Shown here: positions 25,425 to 32,782 of the stretch, in pieces | Layout of the letters: each line of letters begins with the position of its first letter | Position numbering within the stretch: position 1 is the first letter of the stretch | Origin: Mycolicibacterium sphagni | Lineage (GTDB): Bacteria; Actinomycetota; Actinomycetes; Mycobacteriales; Mycobacteriaceae | Direction: 5' to 3' | Assembly: GCF_013337765.1 (NCBI RefSeq) | Contig: NZ_VBSB01000018.1 | Location: forward strand, 1 to 64,000 | DNA length: 64,000 nucleotides | The notes under the pieces: generated by a model | Databases searched by the model: none | The model's input: only the letters and a program-made list of their open reading frames with translations | What the model was told of the DNA's origin: nothing | Position numbers and translations under genes: made by a program

Positions 25425-27073
25425 ATCCGCTCCGGTGCGGACACGCCGAGAATCGTCAGACCGTTCGCGATCACCTGGCGGGTTGCCGCGCACAACGCGA
25501 GCCGCGCGCGATGCAGATCGCCGGGTTCCTCGTCACCCATGGGAAGCACCCGGCACGAGTCGTAGAACCGGTGGTAGTCGCCGGCCAGGTCCTCGAGGTA
25601 GCGGCACACCCGGTGCGGCTCACGCAGCGAAGCGCCCGCCTTGAGCACGCGGCCGAACTCACCGAGGTTGCGGATCAGCGCGCCCTCTTTGTCATGGGTG
25701 AGCAATTCCAGATGCCCTGTGTCGGCAGCCATTCCGAGATCGGCGGCGTTGCGGGCCAGTGCCGAAAGTCTGGCGTGCGCGTATTGCACGTAATAGACCG
25801 GGTTTTCGTTGGACGCCGACGACCACAACTGCAGATCGATGTCGATCGGGGTGTCCACCGAGGAACGGGTCAGCGAATACCGCGCTGCGTCCACGCCGAT
25901 GGCCTCGACCAGGTCATCGAGGGTGATGACGGTCCCGGCCCGCTTGCTCATCCGCAGCGGCTGGCCGTCCCGCACGAGGTTGACCATCTGGCCGATCAGC
26001 ACCTCGACGGTGTCGGGGTCGTCGCCAAGCGCTGCCGCGGCAGCCTTGAGCCGGGCGATGTAGCCGTGGTGGTCGGCACCGAGCATGTAGATGCACAGGT
26101 CGAAGCCGCGCTGGCGCTTGTCGAGGTAGTAGGCCAGATCACCGGCGATGTAAGCGGGCTGTCCGTCACTCTTGATGACGACCCGATCTTTGTCATCGCC
26201 GAATTCCGTTGTGCGCAACCAGGTTGCGCCGTCCTTCTCGTAGATGTTGCCGGTCTGGCGCAACTTGGCGACGGCCTGATCGACCCGCCCGCTGGTGTGC
26301 ATTGAGTCTTCGTGGGTGTAGACGTCGAAGTCGGTGCCGAACTCGTGCAGCGACTCCTTGATGTGGGTGAACATCAGGTCGACGCCGATCGAGCGGAAGG
26401 TCTCCTTCTGCTCGTCACCGGTCAGGCTGAGCGCATCGGGCGCCTTGGCCAGCACTTGGTCGGCGATGTCCTTGATGTAGTCGCCGGCATAGCCGTCCTC
26501 GGGCGTGGGTTGGCCGGTGGCCGCGGCGATCAGCGAGTTGGTGAACCGGTCGATCTGGGCCCCGTGGTCGTTGAAGTAGTACTCGCGCACGACGTCGGCA
26601 CCCTGGGTGCTCAGCAGCCGGCCCAGCGCGTCACCGACCGCGGCCCAGCGGGTGCCGCCGATGTGGATGGGGCCGGTCGGGTTGGCCGAGACGAACTCCA
26701 GGTTGATGTTGGTGCCGTCGAGCACCGTCGAATTCCCGTAGCCCACACCGGCGTCGAGGATGTTCTGCACGATGACGCCCTGCGCGGAGGCCTCGATACG
26801 CAGGTTCACGAAGCCGGGGCCGGCGACCTCGGCGGCGGCGATACCGTCGGCGGCGGCCAGTGCGGTGGCCAGCCAGCCGGCCAGCTCGCGGGGGTTGGCG
26901 CCGACCTTCTTACCCAGCTGCAGGGCCAGGTTGGTGGCGTAGTCGCCGTGCTCGGGATTGCGCGGACGCTCGACAGTCACCGTCGCAGGCAAGGCGGCGG
27001 GATCCAGGTCATGCTCGGTGAGCACCGTGGCGGCGGTGTTCTTGAGCAACTCGGCGAGGTCGGCGGGTGTCAC
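25421..27073 (-). CDS. argS: Arginyl-tRNA synthetase
   Basis: Class I aminoacyl-tRNA synthetase (550 residues) that charges tRNA-Arg. The HIGH-type motif is seen in PTGPIHIGGTRWAAVG near residue 130, and a KMSKS-like motif as RMSKRAGT near residue 378. The C-terminal anticodon-binding DALR domain ends in ILGVSAPERM. GTG start at 27071-27073. It heads the amino-acid operon with lysA and lies back to back with a tRNA-Arg gene, its substrate. Confidence 0.97.
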   Translation of the reverse strand: MTPADLAELLKNTAATVLTEHDLDPAALPATVTVERPRNPEHGDYATNLALQLGKKVGANPRELAGWLATALAAADGIAAAEVAGPGFVNLRIEASAQGVIVQNILDAGVGYGNSTVLDGTNINLEFVSANPTGPIHIGGTRWAAVGDALGRLLSTQGADVVREYYFNDHGAQIDRFTNSLIAAATGQPTPEDGYAGDYIKDIADQVLAKAPDALSLTGDEQKETFRSIGVDLMFTHIKESLHEFGTDFDVYTHEDSMHTSGRVDQAVAKLRQTGNIYEKDGATWLRTTEFGDDKDRVVIKSDGQPAYIAGDLAYYLDKRQRGFDLCIYMLGADHHGYIARLKAAAAALGDDPDTVEVLIGQMVNLVRDGQPLRMSKRAGTVITLDDLVEAIGVDAARYSLTRSSVDTPIDIDLQLWSSASNENPVYYVQYAHARLSALARNAADLGMAADTGHLELLTHDKEGALIRNLGEFGRVLKAGASLREPHRVCRYLEDLAGDYHRFYDSCRVLPMGDEEPGDLHRARLALCAATRQVIANGLTILGVSAPERM

Positions 27074-27123
27074 GGGGATCCATCCTATGGTCTGGCGTGG
27101 TCAGGCCCCGAATCCGCATCCCC

Positions 27124-27229
27124 GGCGGGCAGGAGCGCAGCGACCCGGGAAATAGGGCCGGCGGGCAGGAGCGCAGCGACCCGGGAAATAGGGCCGGCGG
27201 GCAGCAGCGCAGCGACCCGGGATTTGGCC
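27124..27229. repeat. Three tandem 36-bp repeats between argS and tRNA-Arg
   Basis: Copies begin at 27124, 27160 and 27196 with the core GGCGGGCAGGAGCGCAGCG then ACCCGGGAAATAGGGCC. The first two are identical; the third differs at a few bases and ends in GATTTGGCC. They fill the region between the divergent argS and tRNA-Arg genes, so they must lie within or beside both promoters. Confidence 0.9.
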
Positions 27230-27301
27230 GAGCGGGCACCGTCCGAGCGGTCCTTGAAATGCGTTAGGCTGTCGAGGCCCATCGGCGCAGCTGTTTCGTG
27301 C

Positions 27302-27374
27302 GCCCCCGTAGCTCAGGGGATAGAGCGTCTGCCTCCGGAGCAGAAGGCCGCAGGTTCGAATCCTGCCGGGGGCA
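27302..27374 (+). tRNA. tRNA-Arg (anticodon CCG)
   Basis: A 73-nt cloverleaf can be folded by eye: acceptor GCCCCCG with CGGGGGC, D-arm GCTC...GAGC, anticodon stem TCTGC/GCAGA around loop CTCCGGA (anticodon CCG, reading CGG), and T-arm GCAGG-TTCGAAT-CCTGC. The discriminator is A and CCA is not encoded. Its 3' end is partly duplicated at 28808-28839. Confidence 0.97.
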
Positions 27375-27510
27375 CTCTCTGAACTGCAGGTTTACCACGC
27401 CCTGCCATATACGCGTGCAACGTGGTCTCGCCAAAAGGGACACGTCACGACACGCCATGACGCAACCCATCCGCTGCCCACACTGCACGCTCAACAACCT
27501 GCAGAGAACC

Positions 27511-27546
27511 GCCCCCAACCGTTTCACGGGCGGGGGCTTTCGCTTT
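27511..27546 (+). terminator. Intrinsic terminator downstream of tRNA-Arg
   Basis: GCCCCC (27511-27516) pairs with GGGGGC (27532-27537), and inside it CCGT pairs with ACGG around a TTC loop; TTTCGCTTT follows. It ends transcription from tRNA-Arg. The 136 bp between the tRNA and this hairpin hold no recognisable gene. Confidence 0.75.
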
Positions 27547-27683
27547 GGCCGAAGCAATATCGAGTGGTCGACTACGCATGCCCGGATGGCCTCCTCACTG
27601 CTAACGTGCGCGCCAGCAATTGAGCCACAGACGCACGCTTATTCGCTACAGCGATCAATGGCAACCCATGAGGAGCCGCGAGT

Positions 27684-27824
27684 TTGAAGGGATTCATGCG
27701 GAAACGTCCTTGGGTCATCCATGTCATGCTTGGCCTAGCGTTAGGCGGTGCCGTCCTGTTTTGGGTTGCGGCAGCGGTTTACGCGATTCACGCTGCACTG
27801 AGCGACGATGATGTTCCGGCTTAG
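27684..27824 (+). CDS. Small single-pass membrane protein
   Basis: A 46-residue reading frame from TTG (27684) or 42 residues from ATG (27696). AGGAG precedes the TTG by 8 bp and GAAGG precedes the ATG by 5 bp. The protein has a basic N-terminus (MRKRPW), one hydrophobic helix (VMLGLALGGAVLFWVAAAVY) and an acidic tail (SDDDVPA). No family is recognised. It lies inside the segment bracketed by the tRNA-Arg 3'-end duplication. Confidence 0.4.
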   Translation: MKGFMRKRPWVIHVMLGLALGGAVLFWVAAAVYAIHAALSDDDVPA

Positions 27825-27886
27825 CGCACCGGCGAAAAGAACCCAGTTGAGCGCGCTGCGTGGGCTCGGGGTGTAGTAGGGGCATT

Positions 27887-28790
27887 GTGGCGAGTAGCGA
27901 TGGCAGACATGCATGTCAAAGCTTCGGTGCAGCGAAAAGGTTGCTGCTCACCTGGCTGAATCTGGCCACCTTAGCCCTACGCGTGGCTGGGTGTGGGCGC
28001 GCGATCATGCTCGGCGTGGGTGCAGCCCTGACCTGCGGATCGGGAATTGCCCGTGCCAATGACGGTCTGGGTGCGGGTCCGGCGGGATCTAACGATCGTT
28101 CCTCGACGAAATCCTCCAACTGGGCGCAGTCAGGTCGGCACGATGGGGGTTTGCGTCGACCGCGATGACCGGCCCGGCAAAAGACTATGCGACACCCCAG
28201 AGCGGAAGCATCAGCGACGCAGACAACAGTGCGAACTTAACCATGGCCGCGACGTCATCGAACTCCGCGAAGACGGCAACGCAACCGCCAACCACCGCAA
28301 CCACCCCACCGTGTTGGTGATCGACACCATCGCCGTCGGGAGTGGTCCGAGGGCCGCCACTAGAGCCACGAATGCCAGCGCGGCTGGAACCACGGAACGC
28401 GAGGCAGCCCAAGCCGAGACCAACATGTTGGTCGGCTGTCTCCCGATTTCCTCAACAGAGCTAAATGGCCAGAACTTCGTCGTCGACTTTCAGGACTTCG
28501 CGAGCGCCGTCCTCAAAGGTGACTTAGCCCGCGTCCGTGACAGTGTCCGCGGCATGGCACTGGATGCCATCGCTTTAATCCCGTACCAACCCGGTGCCAC
28601 TAGTCGACGATCCCCTAGCAGTGAGCTCATCAATGGAAACCTCGGATTTGTTCGCCGGGATGGACACCGCTACTCGGGGTCGGATTCACCACGACGACCA
28701 TCCGCTTCGGACCGCACAGCCTCGGCGCATCGTCGGCAGCCAAGGCAACCGACCTGGCCCAAAACATCAGGGCCGCAGCCGGATCGAGAA
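27887..28790 (+). pseudogene. Decayed secreted-protein gene(s) in the tRNA-Arg-flanked segment
   Basis: A GTG at 27887 with GGGG five bases upstream opens a 93-codon frame with a hydrophobic signal-like segment ending GVGAALTCGSGIARAND, then a Ser/Asn-rich stretch and a stop at 28166. Coding-like sequence then continues in other frames: a Thr/Ser/Ala-rich run from 28164 in a second frame, a fragment with FVVDFQDFASAVLKGDLARV near 28470-28530 in a third, and GVGFTTTTIRFGPHSLGASS near 28670-28730. The pattern suggests a frameshifted and truncated extracellular-protein gene. No intact frame spans it and the family is not identified. Confidence 0.4.
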
Positions 28791-28807
28791 TTGAAGCCAC
28801 AATCCCT

Positions 28808-28839
28808 AGGCCGCAGGTTCGATTCCTCCGGGGGTCCCA
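28808..28839 (+). repeat. Partial copy of the tRNA-Arg 3' end (att-like scar)
   Basis: AGGCCGCAGGTTCGA at 28808 is identical to the intact tRNA-Arg at 27345, followed by TTCCT then CCGGGGG, where the tRNA has ATCCTG then CCGGGGG. It corresponds to the variable-loop end, T-arm and acceptor strand. The rest of a tRNA is missing, so this is a fragment and not a gene. Such 3'-end duplications are left by integrases that use tRNA genes as attachment sites. Confidence 0.7.
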
Positions 28840-28968
28840 TTTTGTGCTGGCGAGACTGCCCGCAGCTCCGCTTTCTACGTATAAGTCAATTGCTATCGAA
28901 CGACGCCGCATACGCGGTTAGAGTTCTCGCGCCGGGCTCGAGATCCGACGGCGTGGAGGGCGAACCCG

Positions 28969-29535
28969 ATGAGACTCTCAACGTACGTGTTCGCTACGAC
29001 CGTGGCGGCTCTGCTCGCCGTACCGGCGATGACGAATCCGGTAGCGACGGCGACGCCATGGTGTGGGGCCGATTCGCTGAGCCTCAGTTCCACTGCGCCC
29101 ATCTACCCCACCCAGAATCCCTATCCCTATATCTACTTTTCCGTGCTGTTGACGAATACTTCCGACCAAACCTGCACCCTGCAGGGCTATCCCGGTCTCG
29201 ATCTCGTCGGCGCCGGCGGCCAATATCCTGGCGTTCCGCCTGACCCCGCCAACCCGCCGTTCAGCGGGATCGTCCACGCGTCGAGAACGGGCAGCGATGG
29301 GCAGCCCGTCGTACTGGTGCCGGGAGCTACGGCCAGCAGCCGTGTGGGTTTCATGCCGAAAACGACCGATACCGGGTTGGACTCCGCGTGGCCGCCGACG
29401 ACGATCGTCGTCACCCCGCCGGATACCACCACCCAGCTCCAGACCCCGTGGCCATCCGGCGGCTTCACCGTCCTCCTCATCGGTGACGGGACCAAGCCGT
29501 TCGTCACAATCGACCCGCTGCAGCGGTACGCGTGA
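28969..29535 (+). CDS. Secreted DUF4232-domain protein
   Basis: A 188-residue protein with an N-terminal signal peptide (STYVFATTVAALLAVPAM, cleavage expected near ATA). The mature part has the DUF4232 pattern: an early Cys (ATPWCGAD), then VLLTNTSDQTCTLQGYPGLD with its second Cys, giving one likely disulfide, and VVLVPGATASSRVGF. It is a beta-rich extracellular domain common in actinobacteria, of unknown function. A GGAGGG ribosome site lies 9 bp upstream of the ATG. It is the first intact gene right of the tRNA-fragment scar. Confidence 0.85.
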   Translation: MRLSTYVFATTVAALLAVPAMTNPVATATPWCGADSLSLSSTAPIYPTQNPYPYIYFSVLLTNTSDQTCTLQGYPGLDLVGAGGQYPGVPPDPANPPFSGIVHASRTGSDGQPVVLVPGATASSRVGFMPKTTDTGLDSAWPPTTIVVTPPDTTTQLQTPWPSGGFTVLLIGDGTKPFVTIDPLQRYA

Positions 29536-29667
29536 AACCCCCTCGGCGGGCTTCTGGCCGCCTTCGCGGCCGTGTCGAACCACCCACTTAGTCAACGAAT
29601 CCACGCGGCGGCACGGTGCACTAAATTGACGTAAGCGTCAGCTATGAATCCCGACCACTTTCCGCGG

Positions 29668-29718
29668 GAAGACTGTCAGTGGCGCCCGATTGTCCGGTAC
29701 GGTCCAAACCAGCAAAGA
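29668..29718 (+). promoter_or_regulatory. Conserved upstream block of the first GNG-repeat gene
   Basis: GAAGACTGTCAG (29668-29679), GTACGGTC (29697-29704) and AGCAAAGA (29711-29718) recur in the same order at 31497-31544 before the paralogous gene. TACGGT fits the TANNNT -10 pattern. A shared promoter or regulator is likely. Confidence 0.5.
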
Positions 29719-29743
29719 CGTATGCGACGTAACGGAGATGTCA

Positions 29744-31108
29744 GTGAGTCGGGTTCGAGACGGGCGCAACGCGGCGCTCGGCGCATTGGTCGCCAGCGCG
29801 CTCGCAACTGGAGCGTTCACCCCAACCCCGACCGCCAACGCGACGTGCATATCCGCTTTCGGCCTGAACAACGGCAATGGCTGCACGAGCAACCTGACCA
29901 CACTCGCGATCGCCATCGGCAACGGCGCGGTAGCAAACGCAGCCAACGCACTGTTCGGCGGCGCCATCGCGATCGGCAACGGCGCCAGTTCCATCACCGA
30001 CATCGCCGCCTTCAGCTTCGGGGGTGCATTCGGTGACGGCGCGCAAGTCGCAATGCTGCAGTCGCTCTTCGGTCTCAACCTGCAATTCGGGCCGGGAGCA
30101 GCTTCGACGCTGAGCGGCGCCCTCGACTTCGTGCTCGGTATTTCAACCGGCAACGGCGCTGCTAACGCCTCTTCCATCGGCCTTGGCAACATCACCATCC
30201 AAATCGGGCCCGGGAGCGCGAACACCCTCGGCGGATTCAATCTCGCCTACGGCCTTTCGGGCGGCACCGGGAATCAATCAACTGCGGTCGCCGGCGTGGG
30301 CAACATCGCCGCCCAAATCGGAGCGGGCGTCGCGAAGGCCGCTGGCCTCCTCAACCTGGCCTTCAACTTCTCGCCCTACGGCACCGGAACGCAAACGACG
30401 ACCGCCAGCATTCTCGGGAGCATCGCCCTCAACTTTCTGGGCGATGGCGGCAGCGTGACAGCACAGTCCTTCTTCAGTTCCGCGGTGAACTTCATCGGCG
30501 ACGCAAACACAGTCTTGGTGCAAGGCATTCTGAACGTCGCCGCGAGTCTGTTGAGCTACCACAACACAGTGTCGGTAACCGGCAGCTTCCCCGGTCCGTT
30601 CAGTTTCGCGCTCGGCGCTTTCATCCGGGAGAGCACGCTGAACGCGATCGGCGGCCCACTGTCCATCGTTGCGTCGCTGTTGCAGACCAGCGGGACGGTA
30701 AAACAAGTTGGGCCGGGCATCAGCATCGGTGGCCCCTGGGTGCCGCCGGCCCCTCTCAGCACAAGCGCCGCAGGTACCCCCTCGTCCGCACGCGCCCATA
30801 GCGCCCGGGCAACGACCGCGGCACCGACTGCCGCCGACAGCAATGCCACGAGCACCACGCCCGCGGCGGAGACAACCGACAACAACACTCAGACCGCTAG
30901 CGCCACTCCCGCCATCGAGACAACCACCAAGACCGGCCCCCGTCACGCGCGTCCAGATACGACGGCGAGCAACGACAGCGGTACGACATCGACCGCGTCA
31001 AGCGGCCGGCACCGGAAACCGGAGGCGAGCGACTCCACCGACAGCGGCACGAAGTCCACCGGGACGGGCGCCCGCGACACAGGCGGCGGGAAGCACCGGA
31101 AGCAGTAA
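29744..31108 (+). CDS. Secreted GNG-repeat surface protein, paralogue 1
   Basis: A 454-residue exported protein. The signal peptide (residues about 8-30, ALGALVASALATGAF) ends at ANA before TC. Residues about 35-330 are built of imperfect repeats rich in Gly, Asn, Ala and Ile of the type AIAIGNGA, reminiscent of left-handed beta-roll passenger domains. The start of the mature protein shares CISAFGLNNGNGCTSNLT with its neighbour. The last 120 residues are Ser/Thr/Ala-rich, low-complexity and end in basic GGKHRKQ. The GTG at 29744 is preferred because GGAG lies six bases upstream; the ATG at 29738 directly abuts that site. No known family is assigned. The protein is probably wall-associated. 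Confidence 0.72.
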   Translation: MSRVRDGRNAALGALVASALATGAFTPTPTANATCISAFGLNNGNGCTSNLTTLAIAIGNGAVANAANALFGGAIAIGNGASSITDIAAFSFGGAFGDGAQVAMLQSLFGLNLQFGPGAASTLSGALDFVLGISTGNGAANASSIGLGNITIQIGPGSANTLGGFNLAYGLSGGTGNQSTAVAGVGNIAAQIGAGVAKAAGLLNLAFNFSPYGTGTQTTTASILGSIALNFLGDGGSVTAQSFFSSAVNFIGDANTVLVQGILNVAASLLSYHNTVSVTGSFPGPFSFALGAFIRESTLNAIGGPLSIVASLLQTSGTVKQVGPGISIGGPWVPPAPLSTSAAGTPSSARAHSARATTAAPTAADSNATSTTPAAETTDNNTQTASATPAIETTTKTGPRHARPDTTASNDSGTTSTASSGRHRKPEASDSTDSGTKSTGTGARDTGGGKHRKQ

Positions 31109-31496
31109 CCGGCCTACCGCAACGGTCCAGGCACCACACGGTGGCTACCTGATTTCTGGAAACCCGCTGTACATCGCCATCCCAGTCCAGTTCTTAGATA
31201 GTTAAGCATGGCAAATAGTGGTGCCCAGGCGCGTGCCATTGGCATCAACGCAAAACAGGCCACCCACCGTGCTCCCACATCAGGTGACGGTCGCACCGCA
31301 GACGCACCCATCCGGTCCGAAATGCGGTCGCACATACGCCCAGCCAGAGCCCGCAGCAAGTCTCTGAAATGCGAAAACGACCGATGATTCGAACAGCCAC
31401 TCAGCCTCCGAGGCATGCGCTCAGCGCAGATCGACCTGACGTTCCGGCGGGGTTATGTAACCACTGTCAGAGATGGCTTCGTGATTATCCGGCAAA
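31109..31496. other. Non-coding gap between the two GNG-repeat genes
   Basis: No gene is supported here. A weak hairpin (CACC-ACAC-GGTG near 31132) follows the first gene and could slow transcription. Short frames on both strands have no ribosome sites and no recognisable products. Confidence 0.5.
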
Positions 31497-31544
31497 AAGA
31501 CTGTAAGCTCCACTCGCGTCAAGTACGGTCGTTGCCAGCAAAGA
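31497..31544 (+). promoter_or_regulatory. Conserved upstream block of the second GNG-repeat gene
   Basis: AAAGACTGTAAG (31497-31508), GTACGGTC (31523-31530) and CAGCAAAGA (31536-31544) repeat the block at 29668-29718. The distance from the last element to the start codon is also similar (about 25 bp). Confidence 0.5.
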
Positions 31545-31568
31545 TATCTTTACTTATAGGGCGTGTCG

Positions 31569-32621
31569 ATGAATCAGGTTCGCGCTAGAGGTGGCATGGT
31601 GCTCGGCGCCCTGGTTTCGGGAGCGCTCTTGGCTGGCACTCTTGGGGAAGCCCCCGCAGCCAACGCGTCGTGTTTCTCGGCCTTCGGCATCGGCAACGGT
31701 GGCGGCTGCACGAGCAACCTGACCAGTGTCGCGATCGGAATCGGCAACGGCGCGACGGCCAGTGCCCTGAACGGATTCTTCAGCAGCGCGATCGCGTTCG
31801 GCAACGACGCGATCGCAATAACAACGCTTAGCGCCTTCAGCTCTGCGGTGGCGCTCGGCGACGGGGCGAACGCATCAGTACTGCCCGGACTGATGAATTT
31901 TTCGTGGCAACTGGGTCGGGGCAGTTCAGCCGCGATCGGCGGCCTGAATCTCGCCATCGGTATCTTGAGCGGCGGCAGCGGATCACAGCGGACCAGCGTC
32001 GCTGGCGTCGGCAGCATTGCTCTGCAAATCGGCCCTGGCCAGATGACCAACATCGGCAGCCTCAACCTCACCCTTTCCACGGCAACAGGCGGGGACGGCA
32101 CAAAGTCAACGAGCGCCGGCGGCTTCGGCAATTTGGCGCTCAATATCGGCAATGCCGGCACTGTGCTGACGGAGGGCTTCCTGAGCTCGACCACCAACCT
32201 TCTCGGCAATAGCTACGTGGTGGCACGGGGCATCTTGTCCGCAGCAGGAAACGTCCTCGGTAACGGCAATACCGTGTCCAGCCAAGGCGGCATCTTCCCG
32301 AATACCACCCTGAGCCTGGCATTCAACTTCTTCGGCGATAACAACACCGTGACAGCCGGGGTCGGTCCCATCGCAATCGCGGGGGCCATCGGTCAGAACC
32401 TGCGGGCTATCACCAGATCCCTACCGGGCATCAACATCAACGGAATCAACGCGGGCGGAGCGGCAGCGGTCGCCAGTAGCAAGAGGCCCGCGAGCACGTC
32501 AGCGTCCCGGACGAGTACCGCTGCGGCCAGCAGCGGCGGCAAGACCGCGACCGCCTCAAAGGCGAGCGGCAAGAAAGCGTCGTCCACCAAACGCGGCACG
32601 GGGGCATCAGGACGCGGCTAG
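31569..32621 (+). CDS. Secreted GNG-repeat surface protein, paralogue 2
   Basis: A 350-residue paralogue of the preceding gene. A signal peptide (MVLGALVSGALLAGTLG) ends at ANA before SC. The mature protein begins CFSAFGIGNGGGCTSNLTS and continues with repeats such as VAIGIGNGA, SAIAFGNDAIAI and VALGDGANA to about residue 290. The tail is Ser/Ala/Lys-rich and ends TKRGTGASGRG. The ATG at 31569 with AGGG seven bases upstream is preferred over a GTG two codons earlier. The pair probably arose by tandem duplication together with the upstream regulatory block. Function unknown; an extracellular repeat fold is inferred. Confidence 0.72.
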   Translation: MNQVRARGGMVLGALVSGALLAGTLGEAPAANASCFSAFGIGNGGGCTSNLTSVAIGIGNGATASALNGFFSSAIAFGNDAIAITTLSAFSSAVALGDGANASVLPGLMNFSWQLGRGSSAAIGGLNLAIGILSGGSGSQRTSVAGVGSIALQIGPGQMTNIGSLNLTLSTATGGDGTKSTSAGGFGNLALNIGNAGTVLTEGFLSSTTNLLGNSYVVARGILSAAGNVLGNGNTVSSQGGIFPNTTLSLAFNFFGDNNTVTAGVGPIAIAGAIGQNLRAITRSLPGININGINAGGAAAVASSKRPASTSASRTSTAAASSGGKTATASKASGKKASSTKRGTGASGRG

Positions 32622-32726
32622 CGGCGGCCCTACACGCTTCGTAGGCATCCGGCCGTTCGCTTCAGAGCGCAGGACACGCTCCCTGAACTGTCTGAACCGA
32701 GCCCGATCGAGAGTTTGCCATGCTTT

Positions 32727-32746
32727 GCAACGCGCGTTGCTACCAT
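32727..32746 (+). promoter_or_regulatory. Perfect 14-bp palindrome abutting a -10 element upstream of the PGRS-like gene
   Basis: GCAACGCGCGTTGC (32727-32740) is its own reverse complement and is directly followed by TACCAT (32741-32746), a good TANNNT -10. The start codon is 37 bp further on. The position suggests a repressor operator over the promoter. No clear -35 is seen (TTGCCA lies 20 bp upstream of the -10). Confidence 0.5.
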
Positions 32747-32782
32747 GTGGCTCGAGGTCATTGGCGAACATGGGAGCAAACC

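Noticed and set aside
28808..28839. A second tRNA gene
   Set aside because: Only the T-arm and acceptor strand are present and the T-stem has lost a base; no D-arm or anticodon arm can be folded upstream.
28047..29243. 398-codon plus-strand frame across the post-tRNA region
   Set aside because: It runs through the tRNA fragment and into the DUF4232 gene in the wrong frame, with Arg/Pro/His-rich shadow composition. Only a short piece near 28470-28530 looks once-coding, so it is described as part of a pseudogene.
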